Position numbers and translations under genes: made by a program. Shown here in pieces: positions 8,093 to 17,012 of a DNA stretch of 64,000 nt. The stretch spans positions 1 through 64,000 of the forward strand of contig NZ_JBHLZU010000030.1 of assembly GCF_042429765.1 (NCBI RefSeq), given 5' to 3'. The notes under the pieces were generated by a model. It was not told the origin of the DNA. It was given only the letters and a program-made list of their open reading frames with translations, and did not search any database. Each line of letters starts with the position of its first letter. The stretch's first letter is position 1. Source of the stretch: Allokutzneria oryzae (GTDB lineage: Bacteria; Actinomycetota; Actinomycetes; Mycobacteriales; Pseudonocardiaceae).

Positions 8093-9066
8093 GAGCCCGC
8101 TGCGGGCGAGGTCTCGGCCGCGTCCTCGGCGGCCGGAGTCTCGGGAGTCCCAGCGGCTGCCTCAGCGACCGGTTCGGTGTCGGCGTCGGCCGCCGCTCCG
8201 GGTGTCTCGGATGCTTCGGCGGTGACCTCGGCAGGGGCGTCGGCGGGTGCCTCGGTCGAGGGCTGGGAACCGCCGCGCGGGGTGTGGTCGATCTCCAGCA
8301 CGGCGTCGTCGTAGACGACCTCGGAGATCGGCACGATCGAGCTGGTGTCGACCTCGGCCTCGGAGTGCGCGCCGCAGCCGTACTCCACGTGCACGACGCG
8401 GCCGTCCGCCGGGGCCAGCTCGTTGGCGCAGACGCCGAACGCCGCGCGCAGCGAACCCGCGATCTGCAGGAAGAAGCCGCAGTTGCCGCAGTTGCCCGGG
8501 GCGGCCTTGGCCATGTCGCTGCGCGGGCCGAAGTCGCTGTGGTGCCAGCGCTCGGCGGCGTCGAGCCTGCCCTCGCGGGAGAGCACGCGCGGGCGGCCGA
8601 GGCCGATCTCGTAGGCGACCTCCTGCTCCCCGGGGTCGTCGCTGAGCAGGTAGCCGGGGGCCAGGCGCGGGTCCTCGGGGTCCGTCGGCAGCAGGTCGCC
8701 GGGGCCGAGGTCGCCAGCGCGGACGCGCTGGCTCCACGGCACCCACTCGGGGGCGACCAGGGAGGACGGGCCGGGCAGCAGCACGACCTCGCTGACGGTG
8801 ACCGGCTCGCCGGGACCGGCGACCGCGACGGTCACCGCCCAGCGCCAGCCGCCGTAGCCGGGGTGCGCCGCCTCGAACAGGTGGGTCGCGGTGACGTCGT
8901 CCTCGGCCTCGACACCGACGTGCTGGCCGATGTCGCCGCCGGCCTCCTCGATGGCCGCGCTCCTGGCCAGTTCGAGCGCTTCGACCAGGACGGCGGCGGG
9001 CTGCGTGGCCGCCGCGTCGTCGGTGTCCGCCGAATGCTGGCTGGCAGGAGAGGAGGTGGGCGTCAC
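8089..9066 (-). CDS. DUF3027 family protein
   Basis: A 325-residue actinobacterial protein. The core (about 30-260) contains PGYGGWRWAVTVAV and a Cys cluster, GNCGNCGFFLQIAGSLRAAFG then CANELAP and YGCGAHS, that could bind zinc. This is the DUF3027 hallmark (M. tuberculosis Rv0883c region). The last 60 residues are a low-complexity Ala/Pro/Glu tail, probably disordered. It is first gene of an operon with the sacsin-like ATPase, overlapping it by four bases. Molecular function is unknown. Confidence 0.88.
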   Translation of the reverse strand: MTPTSSPASQHSADTDDAAATQPAAVLVEALELARSAAIEEAGGDIGQHVGVEAEDDVTATHLFEAAHPGYGGWRWAVTVAVAGPGEPVTVSEVVLLPGPSSLVAPEWVPWSQRVRAGDLGPGDLLPTDPEDPRLAPGYLLSDDPGEQEVAYEIGLGRPRVLSREGRLDAAERWHHSDFGPRSDMAKAAPGNCGNCGFFLQIAGSLRAAFGVCANELAPADGRVVHVEYGCGAHSEAEVDTSSIVPISEVVYDDAVLEIDHTPRGGSQPSTEAPADAPAEVTAEASETPGAAADADTEPVAEAAAGTPETPAAEDAAETSPAAGS

Positions 9067-9124
9067 GGTTGACGATTGTGCCGCATGTCCGCAGAGCCCT
9101 CTTCAGGCATGCCAGGCTGACCGG

Positions 9125-9925
9125 ATGGGACGCGGAGCTTGGCGCGCCTGCGCGGCCGTCGCGGTGGTGGTCGTCGCGGTCGGCGCGGTGTGGCTGACCG
9201 AGGGTGACGCCCCGGGTGACGGTGTCGAACCGCAACGCATGCGGGTGGAGGTGCTCGGCACGATCCCGCACGACACGGCGGCCTGGACACAGGGCCTTGA
9301 GCTGCGGGAAGGCGTGCTCTACGAGGGCACCGGCCTTGCTGGGCAGTCCAGCGTGCGCGAGCTCGACCCGGCGACCGGCGAGGTCCGGCGCCAGGTGCCG
9401 GTGGCGGGCGAGCTCTTCGGCGAGGGCGTGACGGTCAGCGGCGAGCGGCTGTGGCAGCTCACCTGGAAGGACGGCGTCGCGATCGAGCGCGACCGCGGCG
9501 ACCTGCGGGAGCTGCGGCGGGTCGGCTACTCCGGCGAGGGCTGGGGGCTGTGCCTGGACGGCACGCGGCTGGTGATGAGCGACGGCAGCTCCGAGCTGAC
9601 GCTGCGCGACCCCGCCACCTTCGCCGAGCTGGGCCGGGTCCAGGTCCGGCGGGCGGGGCTGGCCGTCCGGGAGATCAACGAGCTGGAGTGCGCCGGTGGC
9701 GCGGTCTGGGCGAACCTGTGGAAACGGGACGAGATCGTGCGGATCGACCTGGCCACCGGTGCGGTCACCGCTACCGTGGACGCGTCCGGCCTGCTCAGCC
9801 AGGGTGAGCGGGCGACGGCGGACGTGCTCAACGGCATCGCCGCCGTTCCGGGCACCGACGAGTTCCTGATCACCGGGAAGCTCTGGCCGAAGATCTTCCG
9901 AGTGCGCTTCGTGCCGGTGGGATAA
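9125..9925 (+). CDS. Secreted glutaminyl-peptide cyclotransferase (glutamine cyclotransferase family)
   Basis: Bacterial/plant-type glutamine cyclotransferase, a five-bladed propeller enzyme converting N-terminal Gln to pyroglutamate in exported proteins. ATG 9125 opens a 266-residue protein with an uncleaved or signal-type helix (ACAAVAVVVVAVGAVWL). Family motifs follow: DTAAWTQGLELREGVLYEGTG, VTVSGERLWQLTWKDG, SDGSSELTLRDP, and the C-terminal LNGIAAVPGTDEFLITGKLWPKIF. It is divergent from the DUF3027 gene with about 58 bases between starts. Confidence 0.9.
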   Translation: MGRGAWRACAAVAVVVVAVGAVWLTEGDAPGDGVEPQRMRVEVLGTIPHDTAAWTQGLELREGVLYEGTGLAGQSSVRELDPATGEVRRQVPVAGELFGEGVTVSGERLWQLTWKDGVAIERDRGDLRELRRVGYSGEGWGLCLDGTRLVMSDGSSELTLRDPATFAELGRVQVRRAGLAVREINELECAGGAVWANLWKRDEIVRIDLATGAVTATVDASGLLSQGERATADVLNGIAAVPGTDEFLITGKLWPKIFRVRFVPVG

Positions 9926-9959
9926 CACGAGGTCAGGACTGAGACACAATGAACGTGAT

Positions 9960-11831
9960 GTGCGGCAGGATGAAGACGTGACTGGTACCGGTGCAGGCCG
10001 TGGCCGCCCGGGATGGGGCGGCGGCAACCGCAAGCGGCGCAAGGAGGCGCAGGAGCTGCACGCCTCCGGCGATGGACGCCCCGAGCGGCCGACGCGGAAG
10101 CAGCCGCGCGAGGACGAGCGCCGGGCCTACCCGTGGGACGAGGACCCGGACTACCAGCCCCGCCCGCGCCGCCAGCGCACCGAGCCGGACACGCAGTACG
10201 AGTCGATCTACTACCCGCCGGACAGCTACCCGCAGCAGCCGCCACGGGTGCGCGAGCGCTACAACTCCGACGGCTACCCCGAGCCGGTCCGCGACTCCGA
10301 GCGGTACCCGGAGCAGCACTCCCGGCTGGCCCCGCCGCCGGAGCACGGTCCAGGCGGGCCGAAGCTGCCGAAGAAGATCACCGTCAGCCGCGTCGCGGTC
10401 TACCGCACCCGTCAGCTCGGCCAGCAGGCCGTGCAGGCGTTTCGGCGCGGGGTGCACGCCGACGGCGCCGACAAGTCCGGGCTGGCCGCGCTGACCTACG
10501 CGGTGATGATGAACTTCGCGCTGGACGCGGCGATCGCGGTCGCGCTGGCCAACACGCTGTTCTTCTCCGCGGCCAAGGGCGAGAGCCAGGGCAAGGTCGC
10601 GCTCTACCTGCTGATCACCGTCGCCCCGTTCGCGCTGGTCGCACCGGTCGTAGGACCGCTGCTGGACAAGCTGCAGCGGGGGCGGCGGCTGGCGCTGGCC
10701 ACCTCCTTCGCCGGTCGCGCCGTGCTGGTCATGGTGATGGCCACGAACTTCGACACCTGGGGGCTGTACCCGGCGGCGCTCGGCGCGATGGTGCTGTCCC
10801 AGTCCTTCGGTGTGCTCAAGGCCGCGGTCACCCCGCGCGTGCTGCCACCGGAGATCTCGCTGGTGAAGTCCAACTCGCGGATGGCCGTGTTCGGCCTGGG
10901 CGCGAGCGTGGTCTTCGGCGGCGTCGCCGGCGCGTTGGGCCAGCTCATCCACGAGTCGGCCGCGCTGTGGTTCGCCGCGGTGATCTGCGTGATCGGCGTG
11001 TGGCGCTGCCTGCGCATCCCGTCCTGGGTGGAGGTCACCGAGGGCGAGGTGCCCGCGTCGCTGAGCGCCAAGGCGGACAGGCGCGAGGGCAAGCCGAAGC
11101 GCGCGCCCATGGGCCGCAACCTGCTCGTCGGCCTGTGGGGCGCGGGCTCCATCCGCGTGCTGACCGGCTTCCTGACCCTGTTCGCGGCGTTCGTGATCAA
11201 GGCGCAGACCGAGGGCGAGCCGATGCTCCAGCTGATGCTGCTGGGCGTGATCGGCGCGGCGGCCGGCGTCGGCACCTTCCTCGGCAACGCCATCGGCGCC
11301 CGCCTGCAGCTGGACAAGCCGGACATGGTGGTGATCGGCTGCCTGAGCAGCGCGCTCGCCTCCGTGGTGTTCGCGGCGCTGATGGAGGGCCTGGTCACCG
11401 CGGCCATCGTCGGCCTGATGGGCTCGACCGCATCCGCGCTGGCCAAGGCGTGCCTGGACGGGGCGATCCAGACCGACATGCCGGACGAGTCCCGGGCGTC
11501 GGCGTTCGGCCGCTCGGAGACCATCCTCCAGCTGGCGTGGGTCTTCGGCGGCGTGCTCGGCCTGCTGCTGCCGCCGGTCTACTGGCTCGGCTTCACGGTG
11601 GTCGCGGGCGTGCTGGCCCTCGGGCTGGTGCAGACCGTGCTGACCCACCGGGGCACCTCGCTGATCCCCGGCTTCGGCGGCGACCGCCCGCTGCGGGCCA
11701 ACAGCGAGGACCCGACCAAGCCAACCACCGCCCCGGTGACCAGGCAGGACGGCTGGTCTCCCGGCTGGCCGGGCTCGCAGGCACCTGCCGCGTCGACGCC
11801 CATGGATCCACCACCGCCGCGCTCCCCGTAG
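9960..11831 (+). CDS. MFS transporter with long disordered N-terminal extension
   Basis: A 623-residue protein. Residues 1-150 are charged and rich in Arg, Pro, Tyr and Gln, likely disordered and cytoplasmic. A membrane core of about 12 TM segments follows (starting near GLAALTYAVMMNFALDAAIAVALA), then a Pro/Thr-rich tail. The family matches the actinobacterial MFS protein of the Rv0876c position. GTG 9960 is used; GTG 9978 is an alternative. The substrate is not predictable. It is followed ten bases later by a DUF2771 lipoprotein gene, so the two are probably co-transcribed. Confidence 0.88.
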   Translation: MRQDEDVTGTGAGRGRPGWGGGNRKRRKEAQELHASGDGRPERPTRKQPREDERRAYPWDEDPDYQPRPRRQRTEPDTQYESIYYPPDSYPQQPPRVRERYNSDGYPEPVRDSERYPEQHSRLAPPPEHGPGGPKLPKKITVSRVAVYRTRQLGQQAVQAFRRGVHADGADKSGLAALTYAVMMNFALDAAIAVALANTLFFSAAKGESQGKVALYLLITVAPFALVAPVVGPLLDKLQRGRRLALATSFAGRAVLVMVMATNFDTWGLYPAALGAMVLSQSFGVLKAAVTPRVLPPEISLVKSNSRMAVFGLGASVVFGGVAGALGQLIHESAALWFAAVICVIGVWRCLRIPSWVEVTEGEVPASLSAKADRREGKPKRAPMGRNLLVGLWGAGSIRVLTGFLTLFAAFVIKAQTEGEPMLQLMLLGVIGAAAGVGTFLGNAIGARLQLDKPDMVVIGCLSSALASVVFAALMEGLVTAAIVGLMGSTASALAKACLDGAIQTDMPDESRASAFGRSETILQLAWVFGGVLGLLLPPVYWLGFTVVAGVLALGLVQTVLTHRGTSLIPGFGGDRPLRANSEDPTKPTTAPVTRQDGWSPGWPGSQAPAASTPMDPPPPRSP

Positions 11832-11840
11832 GTTTGACGC

Positions 11841-12320
11841 GTGCGTCGAGGACTCGCCCTACTGCTCGCTGCCGCCGGTGCCACGCTCGCCGGTTGCGCC
11901 GCGCCCACCCCGCCGAACGTGACCTTCTACGCGGCGGGCAAGACCGCGGTGACCGGTCCCGCCCAGCACTGCGACGTGCTGGTGGAGAACTGCACGGCCG
12001 ACACCGAGGCGCACGCGGTCCTGCGCGTGCCACCCGGCAAGCCGCTGCAGATCTCGGTGGACAGCCACATCGGCGAGACCCCGTGGCAGGTCGTCTTCCG
12101 CTACCGCGACGCGGCGGGCACGCCGATCGAGGGCCGCAGCGCGGTGTTCTTCGGGGAGTCCCAGCGACTGGCGTACACGCTGCGCCTGCCCACCGACACC
12201 GCACAGCTGGAGACCGTGGAGATCCAGCAGTTCGGCGGCGTCCTGGCCGCGCGCCAGGACGGCGGCGTCGACTTCGTCACCCGGGGGACCTGGGTGCTCT
12301 CCGTCGACGACCGCCGCTGA
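11841..12320 (+). CDS. DUF2771 lipoprotein
   Basis: A 159-residue exported lipoprotein with signal peptide MRRGLALLLAAAGATLAGC and lipobox LAGC (Cys19). The mature part is a predicted beta-sandwich containing HCDVLVENCTAD and VRRxPxGKPLxI-type strands, matching actinobacterial DUF2771 (M. tuberculosis Rv0875c region). Start follows the MFS stop by nine bases, indicating an operon. Function is unknown; a cell-envelope role is inferred from location. Confidence 0.85.
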   Translation: MRRGLALLLAAAGATLAGCAAPTPPNVTFYAAGKTAVTGPAQHCDVLVENCTADTEAHAVLRVPPGKPLQISVDSHIGETPWQVVFRYRDAAGTPIEGRSAVFFGESQRLAYTLRLPTDTAQLETVEIQQFGGVLAARQDGGVDFVTRGTWVLSVDDRR

Positions 12321-12330
12321 GGACCGGGGC

Positions 12331-12729
12331 CTAGTTCGGGTCGAGCTCGCGGGCGACCGCCCGGACGACCTCGGCGACCACCTTGCTGATCTTGCGGTCC
12401 GGGTAGCGGTTGCGCTGCAGCTCCGGCTGGACCTTCATCTCCAGCAGCTTGATCATGTCCTCGACCAGGCCGTGCAGCTCCTCGGCCGGGCGGCGCTGCG
12501 CCTCGGCCACCGAGGGCGAGGGGTCGACGAGGCGGACCGACAACGCCTGCGGGCCACGGCGGCCGTCGGCGACGCCGAACTCCACCCGCTGGCCCGACTT
12601 GAGGGCGTCGATCCCCGCGGGCAGCGCGGAAGCGCGGACGTAGACGTCCTCACCACCGTCCTGGGTGACGAAGCCGAAGCCCTTCTCCGCGTCGTACCAC
12701 TTGACCCTGCCGGTCGGCACTATGCTCAC
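12331..12729 (-). CDS. cspB: Cold-shock domain protein, CspB-like with C-terminal helical extension
   Basis: The N-terminal 65 residues are a cold-shock OB fold with RNP1 KGFGFVTQ and RNP2-like DVYVRASAL, binding single-stranded nucleic acid. A C-terminal helix pair, LHGLVEDMIKLLEMKVQPELQRNRYPDRKISKVV, extends it to 132 residues, the architecture of M. tuberculosis CspB (Rv0871), which it resembles closely. By homology translation could begin three codons later at the GTG at 12720 (MPTGRVKWYD). It is convergent with the DUF2771 gene; stops are ten bases apart with no clear terminator. Confidence 0.92.
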   Translation of the reverse strand: MSIVPTGRVKWYDAEKGFGFVTQDGGEDVYVRASALPAGIDALKSGQRVEFGVADGRRGPQALSVRLVDPSPSVAEAQRRPAEELHGLVEDMIKLLEMKVQPELQRNRYPDRKISKVVAEVVRAVARELDPN

Positions 12730-12880
12730 CGTTCCCTTAGCTTCCGGTTGCGCCCCGCGCGGCTGCCACGACGTGGTCCCTGCGGCGTCCTCGCACGACG
12801 AACGCGCCCCAGGCGGGCCCAGGACGCGCGAATCCTCAGCGTACCGAGAACCACGGGCTCAGCGAAGCGCGGAGTCCAGG

Positions 12881-13546
12881 CTACGGCGCATTCTGACGAT
12901 CGAGACTGCGCCGTTCGTAGTGAAGATCAAGGCCATGCCGGTTTGTTTCCCACTCGCGCAGCCACGCGGGGAACTCGGTGAGGTCCACGAGCACCGCGTC
13001 GGCGCCCGCCTCGGCCAGCTGAGCCGCGTCACAGGCACCGCTGGGCACCGTGACCGCGACCGCGTCGGCCGCCCGGGCCCCGACCACGTCACCGATGTGG
13101 TCGCCGACGTAGACCTGCGCGCCGAACTCCCGCAACGCCTCGGCCTTGGCGACCGACCACAGCTCGCCGACCAGGTCGTCGACCTCGATGCCGAGCGCGG
13201 ACAGGTGCAGCGCGGCGTTGGGCGCGTACTTGCCGGTGACCACGACGACCCTGCCGCCGAGCTCGCGCACGGCCGCGACCGACTCGACGGCTCCTGGCAA
13301 CGCGACGGTCCGCGGGATCACGATCTCCGGGTAGAGCGCGCGGAACTCGGTGACCAGGTAGGTCACCTGGTCCTCGTCGGTGACGTAGCGGCGGAACTCG
13401 TCCTGCAACGGCGGGCCGAGGTTGTTGGCGAAGCTCTCGCCGTCCAGGGGAATGCCGGTCCGCGCACCGAGCACCTCGAACGCCCGCACCATGCCCGGCC
13501 TGGGGTCGATCAGCGTCATGTCCAGGTCGAAACCCACGGTCAGCAT
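12881..13546 (-). CDS. HAD-superfamily hydrolase, phosphoglycolate-phosphatase-like
   Basis: A 221-residue subfamily I HAD phosphatase. Motif I is VGFDLDMTLID, motif II VVVTGKY (Thr in place of Ser), motif III the Lys in VAKAEAL, and motif IV YVGDHIGDV. A four-helix cap lies between motifs I and II. Note that the usual second Asp context DxDxT is kept (D-L-D-M-T). ATG 13546 is used because homology begins there; a frame extension to 13576 exists. It is divergent from the TetR/R2lox operon. The substrate is unknown, a small phosphomonoester being likely. Confidence 0.88.
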   Translation of the reverse strand: MLTVGFDLDMTLIDPRPGMVRAFEVLGARTGIPLDGESFANNLGPPLQDEFRRYVTDEDQVTYLVTEFRALYPEIVIPRTVALPGAVESVAAVRELGGRVVVVTGKYAPNAALHLSALGIEVDDLVGELWSVAKAEALREFGAQVYVGDHIGDVVGARAADAVAVTVPSGACDAAQLAEAGADAVLVDLTEFPAWLREWETNRHGLDLHYERRSLDRQNAP

Positions 13547-13599
13547 GGTCACGCCAGCGACACTACGTGTTGACACAAGCCGATTACGAGTCCACCTCT

Positions 13600-13624
13600 T
13601 TTACAAAAGCGGAACTTGTGTAAA
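13600..13624. promoter_or_regulatory. Putative operator of the TetR-R2lox operon
   Basis: TTTACAAAAG then five bases then CTTGTGTAAA, a 10-bp inverted repeat with nine of ten positions paired. It lies 10 bases before the GTG chosen as TetR start and between two divergent genes. Such placement is typical of TetR-family autoregulation. Binding is inferred. Confidence 0.55.
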
Positions 13625-13633
13625 GCTGAGCTC

Positions 13634-14245
13634 GTGGGCCACGTCACACCTTTCTCCGACAGAGTCAAGGCGTCGCTGCGGGAGAACCTGCTCGACGCGG
13701 CGGCTCGCCTGCTCTCCGAACGCGGCTTCCAAGGTCTGCGGATGGCCGACGTGGCCGCCGCGACCGGGGTGAGCAGGCAGACCGTCTACAACGAGTTCGG
13801 CAACAAGGAGGCACTGGTCCAGGCCGTCGCGCTCCGGGTGACCTCGGAGTTCCTCGACGGCACGGCCTCCGCGCTCGAAGACGCCCCCGACTTCATGGCC
13901 GGGGCGCACCGCGCGGTGCGGCACATCCTCGACCTCTCCCGGCGCGACCCGCTGGTCAGCTCGATCCTGACCGGGACGGGCGCCGAGGACATGCTGCCGT
14001 TCCTGACCACCAAGGGCGAACCCGTGCTGAGCTCGGCGACCGAGCTGGTCAGCCAGCACCTGCGCGGGCGCCTGCCGGACGTGCCCGCCGACGCCGCCGA
14101 CCTCTACGCCGAGACCACGGTCCGGCTGACCCTGAGCCACCTGCTGCTGCCCACCGGGACCGACGCGGAGGCGGCCGACGCCGTCACGGCGATCGCGCGG
14201 GTGCTGCTCGCCCCGTACCTGTCCACCGCGAAGGAGCGGTCATGA
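13634..14245 (+). CDS. TetR-family regulator paired with R2lox
   Basis: About 203 residues. The N-terminal TetR HTH is clear: LLDAAARLLSERGFQGLRM, ADVAAATGVSRQTVYNEFGNKEAL. The C-terminal ligand domain contains VRHILDLSRRDPLVSSILTG. A TTG at 13616 would also open the frame, but it lies inside the inverted repeat, so GTG 13634 is preferred. Its stop overlaps the R2lox start (ATGA). The same TetR-R2lox pair occurs in M. tuberculosis as Rv0232-Rv0233, so it probably senses a ligand linked to R2lox chemistry. Confidence 0.9.
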   Translation: MGHVTPFSDRVKASLRENLLDAAARLLSERGFQGLRMADVAAATGVSRQTVYNEFGNKEALVQAVALRVTSEFLDGTASALEDAPDFMAGAHRAVRHILDLSRRDPLVSSILTGTGAEDMLPFLTTKGEPVLSSATELVSQHLRGRLPDVPADAADLYAETTVRLTLSHLLLPTGTDAEAADAVTAIARVLLAPYLSTAKERS

Positions 14246-15189
14246 CCACTCAGGCCCCGCACCGTCAGGACTTCCACTCACTGCGCCAGGGCGGGCTCAA
14301 CTGGGACTCGTTCCCGTTGCGCCTGTTCGTCAAGGGCAACGGCAAGCACTGGAACCCCGCGGACATCGACTTCAGCCAGGACGCCGAGGACTGGGCCACG
14401 ATGACCGACGAGCAGCGGCGCGGCGCGGCCTACCTGTGCGCCATGTTCATCGCGGGCGAGGAGGCGGTGACCGAGGACATCCAGCCGTTCCTGCGCGCGA
14501 TGTCCGCCGAGGGCCGCTTCGGCGACGAGATGTACCTGACGCAGTTCGCCTACGAGGAGGCCAAGCACACCGAGGTCTTCCGGCGGTGGCTGGACGCGGT
14601 GGGGCTGACCGAGGACCTGCACTCCTACGTCGCCGACAACCCCGGCTACCGCACGATCTTCTACGAGGAGCTGCCGTCTGCGCTGCGGCTGCTGGAGACG
14701 GATCCCAGTCCCTCCAACCAGATCCGCGCCAGCGTCACCTACAACCACGTCGTGGAGGGCACGCTCGCGCTGACGGGCTACTTCGCGTGGAACCAGGTGT
14801 GCGTGACGAACGGGATCATGCCGGGGATGCAGGAGCTGGTGAAGCGCATCGGCGACGACGAGCGCAGGCACATGGCGTGGGGCACCTTCACCTGCCGCAG
14901 GCACGTGGCGGCCGACGACCGGAACTGGCAGATCGTGCAGGACCGCATGGGCGAACTGCTCCCGCACGCGCTCAGCGCGATCCAGTGGGTCTACGACCAG
15001 TTCGAGGTCCCGCCGTTCGAGCTCGACGTGCAGCAGTTCGTGGAGTACGCGGCCAACCGCGCGCAGCGGCGGCTCGGCGCCATCGAGTCGGCCCGTGGCG
15101 TGCCGGTCGAGCAGATCGACCTGGACTACTCGCCGGAGCAGCTGGAGGAGCGCTTCGGCGAGGAGGACGCCGCCGCGCTCGCCAGGTGA
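14242..15189 (+). CDS. R2-like ligand-binding oxidase (R2lox), Mn/Fe
   Basis: A 315-residue ferritin-like oxidase closely matching M. tuberculosis Rv0233 and not a true ribonucleotide reductase subunit. Numbered from the ATG, the expected metal ligands are all present: E73, E106, H109, E172, E207 and H210. The V76 and Y167 pair that forms the Val-Tyr ether crosslink in R2lox is present too (GEEAVTED, EEAKHT, YNHVVEG, DDERRHMAWG). In family members a heterodinuclear Mn/Fe centre binds a long-chain fatty-acid-like ligand; the physiological reaction is unknown. It is co-translated with the TetR gene and faces a fatty acyl-CoA ligase gene. Confidence 0.95.
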   Translation: MTTQAPHRQDFHSLRQGGLNWDSFPLRLFVKGNGKHWNPADIDFSQDAEDWATMTDEQRRGAAYLCAMFIAGEEAVTEDIQPFLRAMSAEGRFGDEMYLTQFAYEEAKHTEVFRRWLDAVGLTEDLHSYVADNPGYRTIFYEELPSALRLLETDPSPSNQIRASVTYNHVVEGTLALTGYFAWNQVCVTNGIMPGMQELVKRIGDDERRHMAWGTFTCRRHVAADDRNWQIVQDRMGELLPHALSAIQWVYDQFEVPPFELDVQQFVEYAANRAQRRLGAIESARGVPVEQIDLDYSPEQLEERFGEEDAAALAR

Positions 15190-15195
15190 CCGCGA

Positions 15196-15221
15196 GCCCC
15201 CTGCCCCGGTGGGCAGGGGGC
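15196..15221. terminator. Bidirectional terminator between R2lox and acyl-CoA ligase
   Basis: Perfect 11-bp stem GCCCCCTGCCC / GGGCAGGGGGC around CGGT. It lies between two convergent genes, seven bases after the R2lox stop and nine before the ligase stop. Confidence 0.8.
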
Positions 15222-15229
15222 GTTCCGGC

Positions 15230-16879
15230 TCAGTCCAGACCGAGGATGCCCACGGCGCGCTCCCGCATCTCGACCTTGCGGATCTTGCCGGTGACCGTCA
15301 TCGGGAACTCGTCGACCACGTGCACGTAACGCGGGATCTTGTAGTGCGCGAGCTTGCCGGTGCAGAACTCGCGCACCAGCTCGGCGGTGAGCGGGTCGGC
15401 GCCGGGGCGCATCCGCACCCACGCCATGAGCTCCTCGCCGTACTTCGCGTCGGGAACGCCGATCACCTGCGCGTCGAGGATGTCCGGGTGCCCGTAGAGG
15501 AACTCCTCGATCTCGCGCGGGTAGATGTTCTCGCCACCGCGGATGACCATGTCCTTGATGCGGCCGGTGATGCCGACGTAGCCCTGTTCGTCCATGACCG
15601 CGAGGTCGCCGGTGTGCATCCAGCGCGCCCGGTCGATCGCCTCGGCGGTCTTGTCCGGCTGTTCCCAGTACCCGAGCATCACCGAGTAGCCACGGGTGCA
15701 CAGCTCCCCCTGCGACCCGCGCGGCACGGTCAGCCCGGTGACCGGGTCGACGATCTTGACCTCGATGTGCGGGTGCGCCCTGCCCACAGTGGACACCCGG
15801 AGGTCGAGCGAGTCGTCCGCCCTGGTCTGGGTGGAGACGGGCGAGGTTTCGGTCATGCCGTAGCAGATGGTCACCTCGTGCATGCCCATCCGCTCGATGA
15901 CCTGCTTCATCACCTCGACCGGGCAGGGCGAGCCCGCCATGATCCCGGTGCGCAGCGTGGACAGGTCGTAGGAGTCGAAGTCGTCCTCGGCCAGCTCCGC
16001 GATGAACATGGTCGGCACGCCGTAGAGCGAGGTGCATCCCTCCGCCTGGACCGCGGCGAGGGTGGCCTTCGGCTCGAACGCGGGCGCGGGGATCACCATG
16101 CAGGCGCCGTGGCTCGTCGCCGCGAGGTTGCCCATGACCATGCCGAAGCAGTGGTAGAAGGGCACCGGGATGCAGATCCGGTCCTGTTCGGTGTAGCCGC
16201 AGAGCTCGCCGACGAAGAACCCGTTGTTGAGGATGTTGTGGTGCGAGAGGGTCGCGCCCTTGGGGAAGCCGGTCGTGCCCGAGGTGTACTGGATGTTGAT
16301 CGGGTCGTCGGCGGAGAGCTCGGCCTGTGCCACGGCGAGCCGCTCGGGCGCGACACCCCCTCCGCCGGCCAGCAGATCAGTCCACTGTGGAGTGTCGAGC
16401 AGCACGACCCGGCGCAGCGCACCGCAGTTCGGCCGCACCTCCTCGACCATCGCCGCGTAGTCGGAGGTCTTGAACGCCTTGGCGGCGACGAGCAGGCGCA
16501 CCCCGGCCTGGTTGAGCACGTACTCCAGCTCGTGCACCCGGTAGGCGGGGTTGATGTTGACCAGGATGGCGCCGATCTTCGCGGTCGCGTACTGCACGAA
16601 CGTCCACTCGGCGCGGTTCGGCGACCAGATGCCCACCCTGTCGCCTTTGCCGATCCCCGCGGCCAGCAGCCCGCGCGCGAGCAGGTCCACCTCGGCGGCC
16701 AGCTCGCGGTAAGTCCACCGGCGCCCACTGGCGCGCTCGACCAGGGCGTCGCGGTCGCCGAACGCCGCGACGGTGCGGTCGAGGTTGTCGCCGATGGTGT
16801 CGCCGAGCAGCGGGACGTCGGAGGTGCCCGACGCGTAGCTCGGCAGTGCGGTGACGGTGGAGCCGCTGGACTCAGCCAC
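15230..16879 (-). CDS. Fatty acyl-CoA synthetase (AMP-binding, FadD35/ACSF2-like)
   Basis: ATP-dependent acyl-CoA ligase of about 549 residues. The ANL superfamily core motifs are present: A3 YTSGTTGFPKG, A5 YGMTETSPVS, A7 MHTGDLAVMD, A8 GRIKDMVIRGGENIYP, and the C-terminal catalytic Lys in TGKIRK. GTG 16879 is chosen because GGAGG lies nine bases upstream; the frame extends three codons further to a TTG. It activates medium or long chain acids for beta-oxidation or lipid synthesis. It converges on R2lox, whose known ligand is fatty-acid-like, so a shared lipid context is possible. Confidence 0.92.
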   Translation of the reverse strand: MAESSGSTVTALPSYASGTSDVPLLGDTIGDNLDRTVAAFGDRDALVERASGRRWTYRELAAEVDLLARGLLAAGIGKGDRVGIWSPNRAEWTFVQYATAKIGAILVNINPAYRVHELEYVLNQAGVRLLVAAKAFKTSDYAAMVEEVRPNCGALRRVVLLDTPQWTDLLAGGGGVAPERLAVAQAELSADDPINIQYTSGTTGFPKGATLSHHNILNNGFFVGELCGYTEQDRICIPVPFYHCFGMVMGNLAATSHGACMVIPAPAFEPKATLAAVQAEGCTSLYGVPTMFIAELAEDDFDSYDLSTLRTGIMAGSPCPVEVMKQVIERMGMHEVTICYGMTETSPVSTQTRADDSLDLRVSTVGRAHPHIEVKIVDPVTGLTVPRGSQGELCTRGYSVMLGYWEQPDKTAEAIDRARWMHTGDLAVMDEQGYVGITGRIKDMVIRGGENIYPREIEEFLYGHPDILDAQVIGVPDAKYGEELMAWVRMRPGADPLTAELVREFCTGKLAHYKIPRYVHVVDEFPMTVTGKIRKVEMRERAVGILGLD

Positions 16880-17012
16880 GGTGAACAACCTCCTGCGCGT
16901 GGTCGTGACGGCCGCGTGCTGTGACGGCCGCCACTCATCCTCGACGGCAGGTCAAGCCCGGTCGAGGGACCCCGCTCGTCGGTGCCACGCGGGCCCACCC
17001 GGTTCGGGCACC

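Noticed and set aside
14242..15189. Initial reading as ribonucleotide reductase beta subunit NrdB
   Set aside because: The Val76/Tyr167 pair, the Rv0233-like motifs and the TetR neighbour identify R2lox, not a class I reductase subunit; no NrdA is nearby.
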